Assembly: GCA_020621405.1 (NCBI GenBank)
Contig: JAHRYN010000001.1
Span: forward strand, 372,001 to 436,000
Reading direction: 5' to 3'
Length of the DNA stretch: 64,000 bases
Source: Betaproteobacteria bacterium
GTDB taxonomy: Bacteria; Pseudomonadota; Gammaproteobacteria; Burkholderiales; Rhodocyclaceae
In this document: in pieces, positions 52,989 to 61,222 of the stretch
How the letters are laid out: every line of letters begins with the position of its first letter
Position numbering within the stretch: position 1 is the first letter of the stretch
Notes under the pieces: model-generated
Database searches by the model: none
What the model was told of the DNA's origin: nothing
Seen by the model: the letters and a program-made list of their open reading frames with translations, nothing else
Program-made: the position numbers and the translations under genes

Positions 52989-53039
52989 CGCAGACAGAAC
53001 CCATGGACTGTACCAATGAAAAGATTAGGTGCCTGCTGA

Positions 53040-53570
53040 AGTCCCAAGCTTTCAATTCGGCGCGCGACGACGACTGCGCCACCCGCGCCTGATGTCATCG
53101 AGGAAGTCTCGGCCGCACCCGAACCCGAGACGCCCGAGTACATCCCCGTTGTGCGTTACGGTCGCTACACGCTAGTCGAGCTAGCACCCCCGGCTGCACA
53201 GCGGGACCTGCTGTTGCAGACCATCGACGTGTCCATGCCCGAAGATGCCCGCGCCACCGTCGGCGATGGGCTGCGGCATGTGCTCAAGCGCAGTGGTTAC
53301 GGCCTGTGCCAGACGGCGCACGCGGTGACCGAGCTGTATGCCCTGCCGCTGCCGGCGGCGCACCTGCACCTCGGCCCCATGACCTTACGCGATGCGCTGC
53401 TCACACTGGCTGGCCCGGCTTGGGAACTGCACGCGGATGATCGCGCACGACAGATTTGCTTCGAACGGCCCGCCGACAGCGCGGCTATCGAACCTGCATC
53501 CGAGCCATCCGCCGCCGACGCGGTGCAGACGTTCCCGGTGGAGCCTTCGGTTTCGGGAGGCCAGCTATGA
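53040..53570 (+). pseudogene. 5'-truncated pilL-like N-terminal-domain gene
   Basis: The frame opens at 53040 without a usable start. The sequence VVRYGRYTLVELAPPAAQRD, LLQTIDVSMPEDARATVGDG and YGLCQTAHAVTELYALPLPA is the PilL N-terminal domain found at the head of the mating-pair block in PFGI-1-type elements. The expected lipoprotein signal peptide is missing. An internal GTG at 53151 could give a 139-residue soluble product. The upstream part (PPAPDVIEEVSAAPEPETPE) is the normal linker, so the break lies near 53,050-53,075. The gene still overlaps its downstream neighbour by ATGA and may be expressed by readthrough. Confidence 0.72.
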
Positions 53571-54217
53571 ACGCCCCGCGGTCTGCCCGGCGCTCGGCCG
53601 CCGCCGTGGTGGTGCAGAGCCTTCTGTGGCTGTGGCTGATCGGCCTCAGCGTCTTCGTAGCTTTGGGCTACCAGACCATGAACGACCAAGCCGACCAGGA
53701 GCGGCTCGATTCCCGCCTGCAACGCCTGGAAGCGCAGGCGACGGGCCTGGCCGAGACCATCGAGGCCATCCAGCAGCGTCCGGCCGTCGCAACGGCGGCA
53801 GACCTCAAAGACACCCGCCAAGTCCTGGAAGCACGCGCTGCCCAAGTTGAGAAAACGCTGAGCGGCTATGCCGCTGCCGACGACCTCCAGGCGCTGCGCG
53901 CGGAGGTCGAGCAGATCAAGGCGCGCCAGACCGCTGCGCCTGTTCCGCGCGCCGCAGCACCCGCCCGGCGGCGCACATCGGGCAAGGCCGTTGCCAAGCC
54001 CGAACCGCCGTCGCTGCCGTTCCGTGTCGTCGGCGCCGAATTGCGCGCTGGCCAGCGCAGCGTGTCCGTCGCGCCGAGCAGCGCGGACTCCACGCCCGAC
54101 CAGCTTCAGGTGCTGCTGCCAGGTGATGCGCTCGGCCCGTGGCGCTTGCGGGCTGTCGAGGGCAACACCGCCGTGTTCCTGGCCGGCGATCGGACCCGTC
54201 GCGTGGCGATTCCCTGA
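53567..54217 (+). CDS. Single-pass membrane coiled-coil protein of the transfer region
   Basis: The 216-residue protein has a short cytosolic N-terminus, a transmembrane helix at residues 13-34 (VVVQSLLWLWLIGLSVFVAL), a long coiled coil (residues ~40-120, RLDSRLQRLEAQATGLAETI), a basic linker and a beta-rich C-terminal domain (FRVVGAELRAGQRSVSVAPS, GPWRLRAVEGNTAVFLAGDR). This resembles pilus-assembly periplasmic proteins such as PilP. The start overlaps the previous stop by ATGA. It presumably acts in the envelope as part of the mating-pair apparatus. Confidence 0.75.
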   Translation: MNAPRSARRSAAAVVVQSLLWLWLIGLSVFVALGYQTMNDQADQERLDSRLQRLEAQATGLAETIEAIQQRPAVATAADLKDTRQVLEARAAQVEKTLSGYAAADDLQALRAEVEQIKARQTAAPVPRAAAPARRRTSGKAVAKPEPPSLPFRVVGAELRAGQRSVSVAPSSADSTPDQLQVLLPGDALGPWRLRAVEGNTAVFLAGDRTRRVAIP

Positions 54218-54231
54218 CCGGAGCACACGAC

Positions 54232-54957
54232 ATGCAGCCGTCGATCATCCTTTTCGCGCTCCTGCTGGCATCCGCCCAGTTGCCCGCCTGGGCGCAGCAG
54301 CCGGCCACCGCCCCGGCCCGCAATGCGCAGAGCCAGGAGCGTCCGCTGGTCGCCCGAACCCCAGATGACAAGGTAGCAAGCGACTGGGGCCTGCAACCGC
54401 AGGAATGGACGCGCTATCGCGAGTTGATGGACGGGCCGCTAGGCATCTACTCGCCCAACCTGGACCCGCTGTCCGCCTTGGGTATTGAGGCCCGCACCGA
54501 CGAGGAACGGCGGCGCTACGCAGAACTGCAGGTGCAAATCGAAGCGCGCCGCGTCGAGAAGCTGCTTGCCTATCAACGTGCCTACGACGAAGCCTGGCAG
54601 CGCTTAAACCCCGGCATGCAACGGGTGAACCTGCCTGACGATAAGCCCAGCGCCGGCGCAGTGCGCGGCAGCGGCCGCATGGCGGTGTTCGTCAAGGACG
54701 GCTGCGCGGCCTGCGGACAGCTCGTGCAGCGCCTGCAATCCTCGGGTACCGAGTTCGACCTGTACATGGTCGGCAGCCGCCAGGACGATGCACGCATCCG
54801 TGATTGGGCCAAGCGCGCGCAAATCGATCCGGCCCGCGTGCGCAGCGGCAGCATCACGCTCAACCACGACGGCGGCCGCTGGCTGTCGCTGGGCCTGCCC
54901 GGCGACTTACCAGCGGTCGTACGCGAGGTGAACGGCCAATGGCAGCGCCAACCCTGA
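54232..54957 (+). CDS. Integrating conjugative element protein, PFL_4693 family (TIGR03759)
   Basis: The 241-residue protein has a signal peptide (MQPSIILFALLLASAQLPAW, cleavage near residue 21). The conserved WGLQPQEWTRYRELMDGPLG and YSPNLDPLSALGIEARTDEE follow, and then a thioredoxin-like C-terminal part with CAAC in FVKDGCAACGQLVQRL. That suggests a periplasmic thiol protein that could assist folding of the mating-pair complex. The family is defined in PFGI-1-type elements. Its 3' end overlaps the transglycosylase gene by 19 bp. Confidence 0.88.
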   Translation: MQPSIILFALLLASAQLPAWAQQPATAPARNAQSQERPLVARTPDDKVASDWGLQPQEWTRYRELMDGPLGIYSPNLDPLSALGIEARTDEERRRYAELQVQIEARRVEKLLAYQRAYDEAWQRLNPGMQRVNLPDDKPSAGAVRGSGRMAVFVKDGCAACGQLVQRLQSSGTEFDLYMVGSRQDDARIRDWAKRAQIDPARVRSGSITLNHDGGRWLSLGLPGDLPAVVREVNGQWQRQP

Positions 54958-55529
54958 CGGCGCCGCTGCGCGCACTGGTGGTCGCTGCTGGCCTGTACGT
55001 CAGCACCGTCTATGCCCAGGAGGTTCCGCCGCCGGCCTACCAGCTTGCCGCCCAGCGCGCGGGCATCCCTTCGACGGTGCTCTACGCCGTGGCCCTGCAA
55101 GAGAGCGGTATCCGACGCAACGGGCGCATCGTCCCGTGGCCTTGGTCCCTCAACGTCGCCGGCCAGTCGCGCCGCTACACGACCCGAGCCGACGCCTGCG
55201 CGGGTTTGCAGCGGGCGATGCGCTCGACGCCTCATACGCGCATCGACGCGGGCCTTGGGCAGATCAACCTCGGCTACCACCAGCAGCGCTACAGCACCGC
55301 GTGCGACCTGCTTGACCCGTACCGCAACCTCGCCATCGCCGCCGAGATTCTGAAAGAACAGCACACCCCCGGTGAGGACTGGCTGGTGGCGGTCGGCCGT
55401 TACCACCGCCCCGCGGGTGGTGAGCCGGCCGCCCGCTACCGGCGCAGCGTATCCCGCCACCTCGCCCGCGTGCAGGGTGCGCGCTCAACCACTGCGGCGT
55501 CCGCCGCGCGCCAGGAGACCTCCCCATGA
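54939..55529 (+). CDS. Lytic transglycosylase of the transfer region (VirB1-like)
   Basis: The 196-residue exported protein has a hydrophobic signal segment (APLRALVVAAGLYVSTVYAQ) and an SLT-type lysozyme fold: the catalytic glutamate in VALQESGIRRNG, GAGLGQINLGYHQQRYS (the GLxQI box) and EILKEQHTPGEDWLVAVGRY. It would open peptidoglycan locally for the transfer channel. The start overlaps the PFL_4693 gene, and its stop overlaps the PFL_4695 gene start by ATGA, indicating coupled translation. Confidence 0.9.
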   Translation: MAAPTLTAPLRALVVAAGLYVSTVYAQEVPPPAYQLAAQRAGIPSTVLYAVALQESGIRRNGRIVPWPWSLNVAGQSRRYTTRADACAGLQRAMRSTPHTRIDAGLGQINLGYHQQRYSTACDLLDPYRNLAIAAEILKEQHTPGEDWLVAVGRYHRPAGGEPAARYRRSVSRHLARVQGARSTTAASAARQETSP

Positions 55530-56074
55530 CGAAATCCCATCTGGCCCATCTCACGTTCAAGGGCCTGCTCATGCTGCTGACGATCCTGCCGCTGGCCTCG
55601 CGTGCCGGCGTGCCGCTGATCGTGGTCGAGGACCGTGGCGGTGCATCGGCGCTGCCGTACTACGAAGCACTCAACCTCCAGCCGCGGGACAACGGTGCAG
55701 CGCGGTCGCCCATCCCGATGCCGCAGGTTCCCGCGACACCCGCGGATGAGGCTGCGATGCTGCCGGTGCGCAGCGCCAAGCTCACGCCCGGCACCGTCGC
55801 GCGACGGGTGATCGAGGCACCGGGCCTGCGGCCGTTCGTGGTCATTGGCGACGACAAGGCTTCCCGGGACTGGCTGCAGCGCCATGCGGGCTCCTTGCAC
55901 GAGCGCGGCGCGGTCGGCCTGGTGGTCAATGTCGAGACCGCACAAACCTTGGCGCGGCTGCGCGCACTGGCGCCCGGCGTGCCACTGGCACCCGTGGCGG
56001 GCGATGACCTGGCTGAGCGTCTGGGCTTGAGGCACTACCCGGCGCTGATCACGGCCACCGGCATCGAGCAATGA
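55526..56074 (+). CDS. Integrating conjugative element protein, PFL_4695 family (TIGR03765)
   Basis: The 182-residue protein has a signal peptide (HLTFKGLLMLLTILPLASRA) followed by the family pattern VPLIVVEDRGGASALPYYEA near residue 28, RPFVVIGDDKASRDWLQRHA and LGLRHYPALITATGIEQ at the end. It is periplasmic by prediction. Its function is unknown, but it is one of the core genes directly upstream of traD in this class. Confidence 0.88.
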   Translation: MTKSHLAHLTFKGLLMLLTILPLASRAGVPLIVVEDRGGASALPYYEALNLQPRDNGAARSPIPMPQVPATPADEAAMLPVRSAKLTPGTVARRVIEAPGLRPFVVIGDDKASRDWLQRHAGSLHERGAVGLVVNVETAQTLARLRALAPGVPLAPVAGDDLAERLGLRHYPALITATGIEQ

Positions 56075-56078
56075 AGCC

Positions 56079-58280
56079 ATGTCGGGCAAACAGCCGGTTG
56101 AGGTTCTGCTTCGCCCTGCGGTGGAGCTATATACCGTCGCAGCGTGTGCAGGTGCCGCGTTTCTGTCCCTGGTGGCCCCGTGGTCGCTCGCACTGAGCCC
56201 CGGCATGGGCGTCGGCAGCGCGCTGGCGTTCGGCGCCTACGGTGCCATCCGCTACCGCGATGCCCGCGTGATCCTGTGCTATCGGCGCAACATCCGCCGC
56301 CTGCCGCGGTACGTGATGACCAGCCGCGACGTGCCGGTCAGCCAGCAGCGGCTCTTCATCGGTCGGGGCTTTCTCTGGGAGCAGAAGCACACCCATCGGC
56401 TGATGCAGACGTACCGGCCGGAGTTTCGCCGCTACGTTGAGCCGACACCCGCTTATCGGCTGGCGCGGCGTCTGGAAGAACGGTTGGAGTTCGCGCCGTT
56501 TCCGCTTTCACGCCTGCCGAGGCTCACAGGCTGGGATGTGCCTTTCAACCCCGTTCGGCCGTTGCCGCCCGTGGGGGGCCTGCCGCGATTGCACGGCATC
56601 GAGCCGGAGGAGGTGGACGTCAGCCTGCCGCTGGGCGAGCGCGTCGGGCATTCGCTGGTCTTGGGCACCACCCGCGTGGGCAAGACCCGGCTGGCCGAGT
56701 TGTTCGTGACGCAGGACATCCGGCGCAAGAACGCATCCGGCGAGCATGAGGTCGTCATCGTCATCGACCCCAAGGGCGATGCCGACCTCCTGAAGCGCAT
56801 GTACGTCGAGGCCAAGCGCGTGGGCCGCGAGGGTGAGTTCTACATCTTCCATTTGGGCTGGCCGGAAATCAGCGCCCGCTACAACGCGGTGGGTCGCTTC
56901 GGTCGGATCTCGGAAGTGGCGACACGCATCGCGGGACAGCTCTCCGGCGAAGGCAACAGCGCGGCATTCCGCGAGTTCGCATGGCGCTTCGTCAACATCA
57001 TCGCCCGCGCCTTGGTGGAACTGGGGCAGCGCCCGGACTACATGCTGATCCAGCGGCACGTCATCAACATCGACGCGCTGTTCATCGAGTACGCCCAGCA
57101 CTTCTTCGCCAAGACCGAGCCCAAGGCCTGGGAGGTGATCGTCCAGATCGAGGCCAAGCTCAATGAGAAGAACATCCCGCGCAACATGATCGGGCGCGAG
57201 AAGCGCGTGGTGGCGCTGGAGCAGTACCTTTCCCAGGCGCGCAACTACGACCCGGTACTCGACGGCCTGCGCTCTGCAGTCCGCTACGACAAGACGTACT
57301 TCGACAAGATCGTCGCATCGTTGCTGCCGCTGCTGGAGAAGCTCACCAGCGGCAAGATCGCCCAGCTCCTGGCCCCGAACTACTCCGACCTGGCCGATCC
57401 GCGCCCGATCTTCGATTGGATGCAAGTCATCAGAAAGCGCGCCGTGGTCTATGTGGGCCTGGATGCGCTCTCGGACGCTGAAGTCGCCGCAGCGGTCGGC
57501 AATTCCATGTTCTCGGATCTAGTATCCGTCGCAGGGCACATCTACAAGCACGGGATCGATGATGGCTTACCCGGTGCATCGGCAGGCACACGCGTGCCGA
57601 TCAACGTGCACGCGGACGAATTCAATGAGTTGATGGGCGACGAGTTCATACCGCTCATCAACAAGGGTGGCGGCGCCGGCCTGCAAGTTACTGCGTACAC
57701 GCAGACGCTCTCGGACATTGAAGCCCGCATTGGCAACCGCGCGAAAGCCGGCCAGGTGATCGGCAACTTCAACAACCTGTTCATGCTCAGGGTCCGGGAG
57801 ACGGCCACCGCCGAACTGCTGACCCGGCAATTGCCGAAGGTCGAGGTCTATACGACCACCATCGTCTCCGGCGCGACCGACAGTTCGGACATCCGCGGCG
57901 CGACGGATTTCACCAGCAACACGCAGGACCGTATCAGCATGTCCAGCGTGCCAATGATCGAGCCCTCCCACATCGTCGGCCTGCCCAAGGGGCAGTGCTT
58001 CGCGCTGCTGCAGGGCGGCCAACTCTGGAAAATCAGGATGCCACTGCCGGCGCCGGACCCCGATGAGGCCATGCCGCAGGATCTGCAACAACTGGCGGGC
58101 TACATGCGCCAGAGCTACACCGATGCCACCCAATGGTGGGAGTTCACCAGTTCCCCAGCCTTACAGGATGCGGCCTTGCCCGACGATCTGCTCGATGACG
58201 CCGAGCTGGCCAAGCCGGTCGAGTCTGCCGCGGCGGCCACCGGCGCCGACGACAGCGCCGAAAACGAGGCCTCGCCATGA
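56079..58280 (+). CDS. traD: Conjugative coupling factor TraD (SXT/TOL subfamily)
   Basis: The 733-residue inner-membrane ATPase has two N-terminal transmembrane segments (about residues 18-60), Walker A Lys202 in LGTTRVGKTRLAELF, and Walker B VVIVIDPKGDADLL. The conserved QVTAYTQTLSDIEARIGNRA (sensor region) and the C-terminal VYTTTIVSGATDSSDIRGAT follow. It couples the relaxase-DNA complex to the type IV channel. The relaxase itself is not in this window. The C-terminal 40 residues are acidic and Ala-rich. The ATGA overlap with the next gene supports one operon. Confidence 0.94.
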   Translation: MSGKQPVEVLLRPAVELYTVAACAGAAFLSLVAPWSLALSPGMGVGSALAFGAYGAIRYRDARVILCYRRNIRRLPRYVMTSRDVPVSQQRLFIGRGFLWEQKHTHRLMQTYRPEFRRYVEPTPAYRLARRLEERLEFAPFPLSRLPRLTGWDVPFNPVRPLPPVGGLPRLHGIEPEEVDVSLPLGERVGHSLVLGTTRVGKTRLAELFVTQDIRRKNASGEHEVVIVIDPKGDADLLKRMYVEAKRVGREGEFYIFHLGWPEISARYNAVGRFGRISEVATRIAGQLSGEGNSAAFREFAWRFVNIIARALVELGQRPDYMLIQRHVINIDALFIEYAQHFFAKTEPKAWEVIVQIEAKLNEKNIPRNMIGREKRVVALEQYLSQARNYDPVLDGLRSAVRYDKTYFDKIVASLLPLLEKLTSGKIAQLLAPNYSDLADPRPIFDWMQVIRKRAVVYVGLDALSDAEVAAAVGNSMFSDLVSVAGHIYKHGIDDGLPGASAGTRVPINVHADEFNELMGDEFIPLINKGGGAGLQVTAYTQTLSDIEARIGNRAKAGQVIGNFNNLFMLRVRETATAELLTRQLPKVEVYTTTIVSGATDSSDIRGATDFTSNTQDRISMSSVPMIEPSHIVGLPKGQCFALLQGGQLWKIRMPLPAPDPDEAMPQDLQQLAGYMRQSYTDATQWWEFTSSPALQDAALPDDLLDDAELAKPVESAAAATGADDSAENEASP

Positions 58281-59026
58281 AAGATGCCGCCTCGACCGCG
58301 CAGCGGGAGCAGAACCAGCGCCAAGGTCTGATCGTCGGCACCATCACCTTGCCGTTCCGGCTGCTCGGGGTGCTGATCGGCTCGCTGCTGTTCTCCATCG
58401 TGGTGGAGTGCGTCGGCATGCACCTGTTCTGGAAGGAACAGGGCTGGCGCCATTCTCAGCAGATGTTGCAGTACGAACTGGGGCACCTGTCCAATCACTT
58501 CACGCGCAGCGTGGTCGTGCAGGAGCCGGGGCGCACGGCGCACGAGCTGGTGGATACCGGCTACGAATGGGTGTTCGTGCGCTCGGGGCTGCTGGAACGC
58601 ATGAGTCAGACCGCTGAGCGCGCCCGCACGCCCAGCCAGGGACAGACGCGGAACTTTCGGTACTTCATCAGCCAGGTCTATGTCTGGGCCGAGAGCTACC
58701 TGATTGCCGCCGCGTTCACGACGTTGACCTTTCTTGTGCGGCTGTTGGTTCTGGCGCTCACGCTGCCCTTGATCTTCACGGCGGCATTCGTCGGGCTGAT
58801 CGACGGCTTGGTTCGGCGTGACGTGCGTCGATTTGGCGCCGGGCGTGAATCGGGCTTCATCTACCATCGTGCGAAAGCCAGCCTGATGCCGCTGGCCGTG
58901 CTGCCGTGGATCACCTACCTGGCACTGCCGATCTCGGTGCATCCGCTGCTGATCCTCCTGCCGAGTGCCGCCTTGCTGGGCTTGGCCGTGAGCCTGACCG
59001 CCGGCAGCTTCAAAAAGTATCTCTAG
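58277..59026 (+). CDS. ICE membrane protein, PFL_4697 family (TIGR03747)
   Basis: The 249-residue protein has four or five hydrophobic segments: LIVGTITLPFRLLGVLIGSL near residue 18, LIAAAFTTLTFLVRLLVLAL near residue 140, and two at the C-terminus (LMPLAVLPWITYLALPISVH, LLILLPSAALLGLAVSLTAG). The motif SGFIYHRAKASL is typical of the family. It accompanies TraD in every element of the class and may help anchor or regulate it. The start overlaps the traD stop. Confidence 0.88.
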   Translation: MKDAASTAQREQNQRQGLIVGTITLPFRLLGVLIGSLLFSIVVECVGMHLFWKEQGWRHSQQMLQYELGHLSNHFTRSVVVQEPGRTAHELVDTGYEWVFVRSGLLERMSQTAERARTPSQGQTRNFRYFISQVYVWAESYLIAAAFTTLTFLVRLLVLALTLPLIFTAAFVGLIDGLVRRDVRRFGAGRESGFIYHRAKASLMPLAVLPWITYLALPISVHPLLILLPSAALLGLAVSLTAGSFKKYL

Positions 59027-59124
59027 ACCATCAATCCGGTCGCCCGCGAGTTCCTATTGTTTGCGGCCTGAAGTCGCCCTGATCTCCACGATCGAGCCAT
59101 TGCTGATCACACAGGAATGGCGCG

Positions 59125-59508
59125 ATGGTGGCTTCAACCTGGCTGCGCGCCGCGCATCGCGGCGTGCCCACTTTTCTCGTGACGGCCCTCCTGATGGGTC
59201 AGTCCCCGATGGCGGTGGCCGAGTCCCCGGCACAGCGCCAGGAACTGGCCGGCGCGCTGCGCCAGCTCGACGCGCTGGAGCGCACCGTGACCGACAGCGC
59301 CGCGCACACCGCCGTCATTCCGGGCGAGCGCTACCACTTCGACTACCCGCGGCTGCTGGCCGACCTGGCCCGCGTGCGCGCTGGCATCCAGGCCCATCTC
59401 ACACCGTCGCGCGCCCAGCCGCGCGACCCCTCCGAACTGGCCGGCGACTATCGCACCGAGCGGCCGGCTGAGCCGCTGCCGGCTACGACTGCGGAGGGCA
59501 AGCCATGA
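59125..59508 (+). CDS. RAQPRD family ICE protein (TIGR01690)
   Basis: The 127-residue protein has a signal peptide (residues ~1-32, ending PMAVA) and the name-giving RAQPRDPSELAGDYR near the C-terminus. The YHFDYPRLLADLARVRAGIQ helix precedes it. It is a periplasmic or exported protein of unknown role, conserved just before the small pilin-like genes. The 98-bp spacer after the PFL_4697 gene is the longest within this block and may contain a secondary promoter. Confidence 0.9.
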   Translation: MVASTWLRAAHRGVPTFLVTALLMGQSPMAVAESPAQRQELAGALRQLDALERTVTDSAAHTAVIPGERYHFDYPRLLADLARVRAGIQAHLTPSRAQPRDPSELAGDYRTERPAEPLPATTAEGKP

Positions 59509-59738
59509 ACGGCGCCCAGGTCTCGGCTTTTCAAGCCAATAGCGGCATCGCGCCTTCCGCGATGGCGACCGTCCTGGTCGGTGTCGTGCTCGCGGTCCTG
59601 CTCGTCTGGGGCGTCTGGGCCATCCGAACGGCCTACGTGGGGTGGTCCGAGAGCCGCCTCAACCAACGCCAGTTCCTCGGCGTCTGCATCCGCTTCGTCG
59701 CGATGTACCTCGTCCTGACTTTCTTCCTCCTCTCCTGA
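59505..59738 (+). CDS. Small ICE membrane protein, PFL_4701 family (TIGR03758)
   Basis: The 77-residue protein (MNGAQVSAFQANSGIAPSAM) has a hydrophobic helix VLVGVVLAVLLVWGVWAIRT and a second one at the C-terminus (FVAMYLVLTFFLLS). It is the usual small two-helix protein upstream of the pilin-like gene. It overlaps the RAQPRD gene by ATGA. Its role is unknown. Confidence 0.88.
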   Translation: MNGAQVSAFQANSGIAPSAMATVLVGVVLAVLLVWGVWAIRTAYVGWSESRLNQRQFLGVCIRFVAMYLVLTFFLLS

Positions 59739-59754
59739 CCTGAAAGGCCTGACC

Positions 59755-60114
59755 ATGCATAACCGCATCCTCACTTCCCGTTTTGCCCAGCGCGCCGCCG
59801 TGGCCCTGGGTGCAGCCGCGCTGCCTGCGCTGTCGTACGCGCAGGGTCTGCCGCAGTTGGAGAACCCGACTCGCGGCACGGGCAACGGCATCATGGAGAC
59901 GATCCGCAACTACGGCTACGACATCATCATGCTCGTGGCCCTCCTGGTGGTGGCGTCGATGTTCATCGGTGTCTGCTATCACGCCTACGGCACCTACGCG
60001 GAGATCCACACCGGCCGCAAGACCTGGGGCCAGTTCGGCCTCACGGTCGCCATTGGCGCCGTGCTGCTCGTGATCGGCATCTGGCTGCTCACCGAAGCCA
60101 CCGGCATCCTGTAA
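59755..60114 (+). CDS. Pilin-like ICE protein, PFL_4702 family (TIGR03745)
   Basis: The 119-residue protein has a signal peptide (cleavage after SYAQ near residue 28) and two hydrophobic helices (YDIIMLVALLVVASMFIGVC; FGLTVAIGAVLLVIGIWLLT). This is the organisation of VirB2/TraA-type pilins. The motif LENPTRGTGNGIMETIRNYG is typical for the family. It probably forms the conjugative pilus or a membrane ring. The ribosome site is tgaaagg. Confidence 0.9.
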   Translation: MHNRILTSRFAQRAAVALGAAALPALSYAQGLPQLENPTRGTGNGIMETIRNYGYDIIMLVALLVVASMFIGVCYHAYGTYAEIHTGRKTWGQFGLTVAIGAVLLVIGIWLLTEATGIL

Positions 60115-60125
60115 GCGAGGTCGGT

Positions 60126-60536
60126 ATGTCCGAGCAGCAGCACGTCCGTGCGGACGGGACGGTCACGTTCCTTCCACACCGGCTCAACCGCCATCCCATT
60201 GTGGTGCGCGGCCTTACCGCAGACGAACTGTGGATCTGCTGCGGCTTGTCTGGCGGCGCCGGCTTGCTGATCGGCGCGCCGCTGTCCTGGGTGTCCCGCA
60301 CCATTGCGCTGGCGCCCACATTCATCGTGCTGGGCGTGGCGTTTGGTGTGTTCGTGGGCGGCGGTATCCTACGTCGGCTCAAGCGCGGCCGTCCCGACAC
60401 CTGGCTGTACCGGCAGTTGCAGTGGCGCATCGCCACGAAGCATCCGTTGGCTGCCGGCTGGGTGGGCGGCCACGTGCTGATCTCGCGTTCCGGCTTCTGG
60501 ACCACCCGAAGGTCTGTTGCAAGGGGGACGCGATGA
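60126..60536 (+). CDS. Conjugative transfer region protein, TIGR03750 family
   Basis: The 136-residue protein begins MSEQQHVRADGTVTFLPHRL and contains two hydrophobic segments (ICCGLSGGAGLLIGAPLSWV; TIALAPTFIVLGVAFGVFVG), followed by LKRGRPDTWLYRQLQWRIAT. It resembles VirB3/TraL-type small inner-membrane proteins of type IV secretion. The stop overlaps the next start by ATGA. Confidence 0.88.
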   Translation: MSEQQHVRADGTVTFLPHRLNRHPIVVRGLTADELWICCGLSGGAGLLIGAPLSWVSRTIALAPTFIVLGVAFGVFVGGGILRRLKRGRPDTWLYRQLQWRIATKHPLAAGWVGGHVLISRSGFWTTRRSVARGTR

Positions 60537-61222
60537 GCCGTTTCAAGAACGAGATCACCCACCTGCAGGCGCACATTAAGACGCTGCGCCTGGGCGCGGG
60601 CGCGCTGGTCATCGTCGCGCTGGTCATGGGTGGCGGTTGGTGGAGTGCCCCGCGCGATCTGACCATCCACGTCCCGCCTGACCTGCGCTCCGGCAGCACC
60701 CGCAAGTGGTGGGAAGTGCCACCCGAATCGGTCTATGCCTTCACGTTCTACGTGTTCCAGCAGCTCAACCGCTGGCCGACCAATGGCGAGGAAGACTACC
60801 CGCGCAACCTGCACGCGCTCTCGCCATACCTCACGCCAGCCTGTCACGCCTTTCTGCGTGCCGACTACGACTACCGGCGCAGCACCGGCGAGCTGCGCCA
60901 GCGCGTGCGCGGCATCTATGAAATCCCGGGCCGTGGTTATGGCGACGATCCCACCGCCCGCGTGCGCGTCGTCTCCGACCGCGACTGGGTGGTGACGCTA
61001 GACATCAGCGCCGACGAGTATTACGGCGCTGAGCAGGTCAAGCGCGCCCTGGTGCGCTACCCCATCAAAGTCACGCGGGTGGACGTCGATCCCTCACGCA
61101 ACCCGTTCGGCCTGGCGCTCGATTGCTACGACGGCACGCCCCAGCGCATCAACGTCCCGGAGCCGACGCGCCCGACATCTGGCAGGTTGCCTTCGCAAGC
61201 GCCTCAAGGAGAAACCCCATGA
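60533..61222 (+). CDS. ICE protein, PFL_4703 family (TIGR03746), TraE/VirB8-like
   Basis: The 229-residue protein has an N-terminal cytosolic segment, one transmembrane helix (residues ~21-39, GAGALVIVALVMGGGWWSAP) and a periplasmic VirB8-like domain (VYAFTFYVFQQLNRWPTNGE, ADYDYRRSTGELRQRVRGIY). It forms part of the core type IV channel. Translation is coupled to the preceding gene by ATGA, and its stop touches the next start. Confidence 0.9.
   Translation: MSRFKNEITHLQAHIKTLRLGAGALVIVALVMGGGWWSAPRDLTIHVPPDLRSGSTRKWWEVPPESVYAFTFYVFQQLNRWPTNGEEDYPRNLHALSPYLTPACHAFLRADYDYRRSTGELRQRVRGIYEIPGRGYGDDPTARVRVVSDRDWVVTLDISADEYYGAEQVKRALVRYPIKVTRVDVDPSRNPFGLALDCYDGTPQRINVPEPTRPTSGRLPSQAPQGETP

Noticed and set aside
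52985-53075. Group II intron or IS end in the foreign stretch at the helicase/pilL junction
   Set aside because: The ~90 bp are too short, and no terminal repeat, intron boundary sequence or target duplication could be identified.
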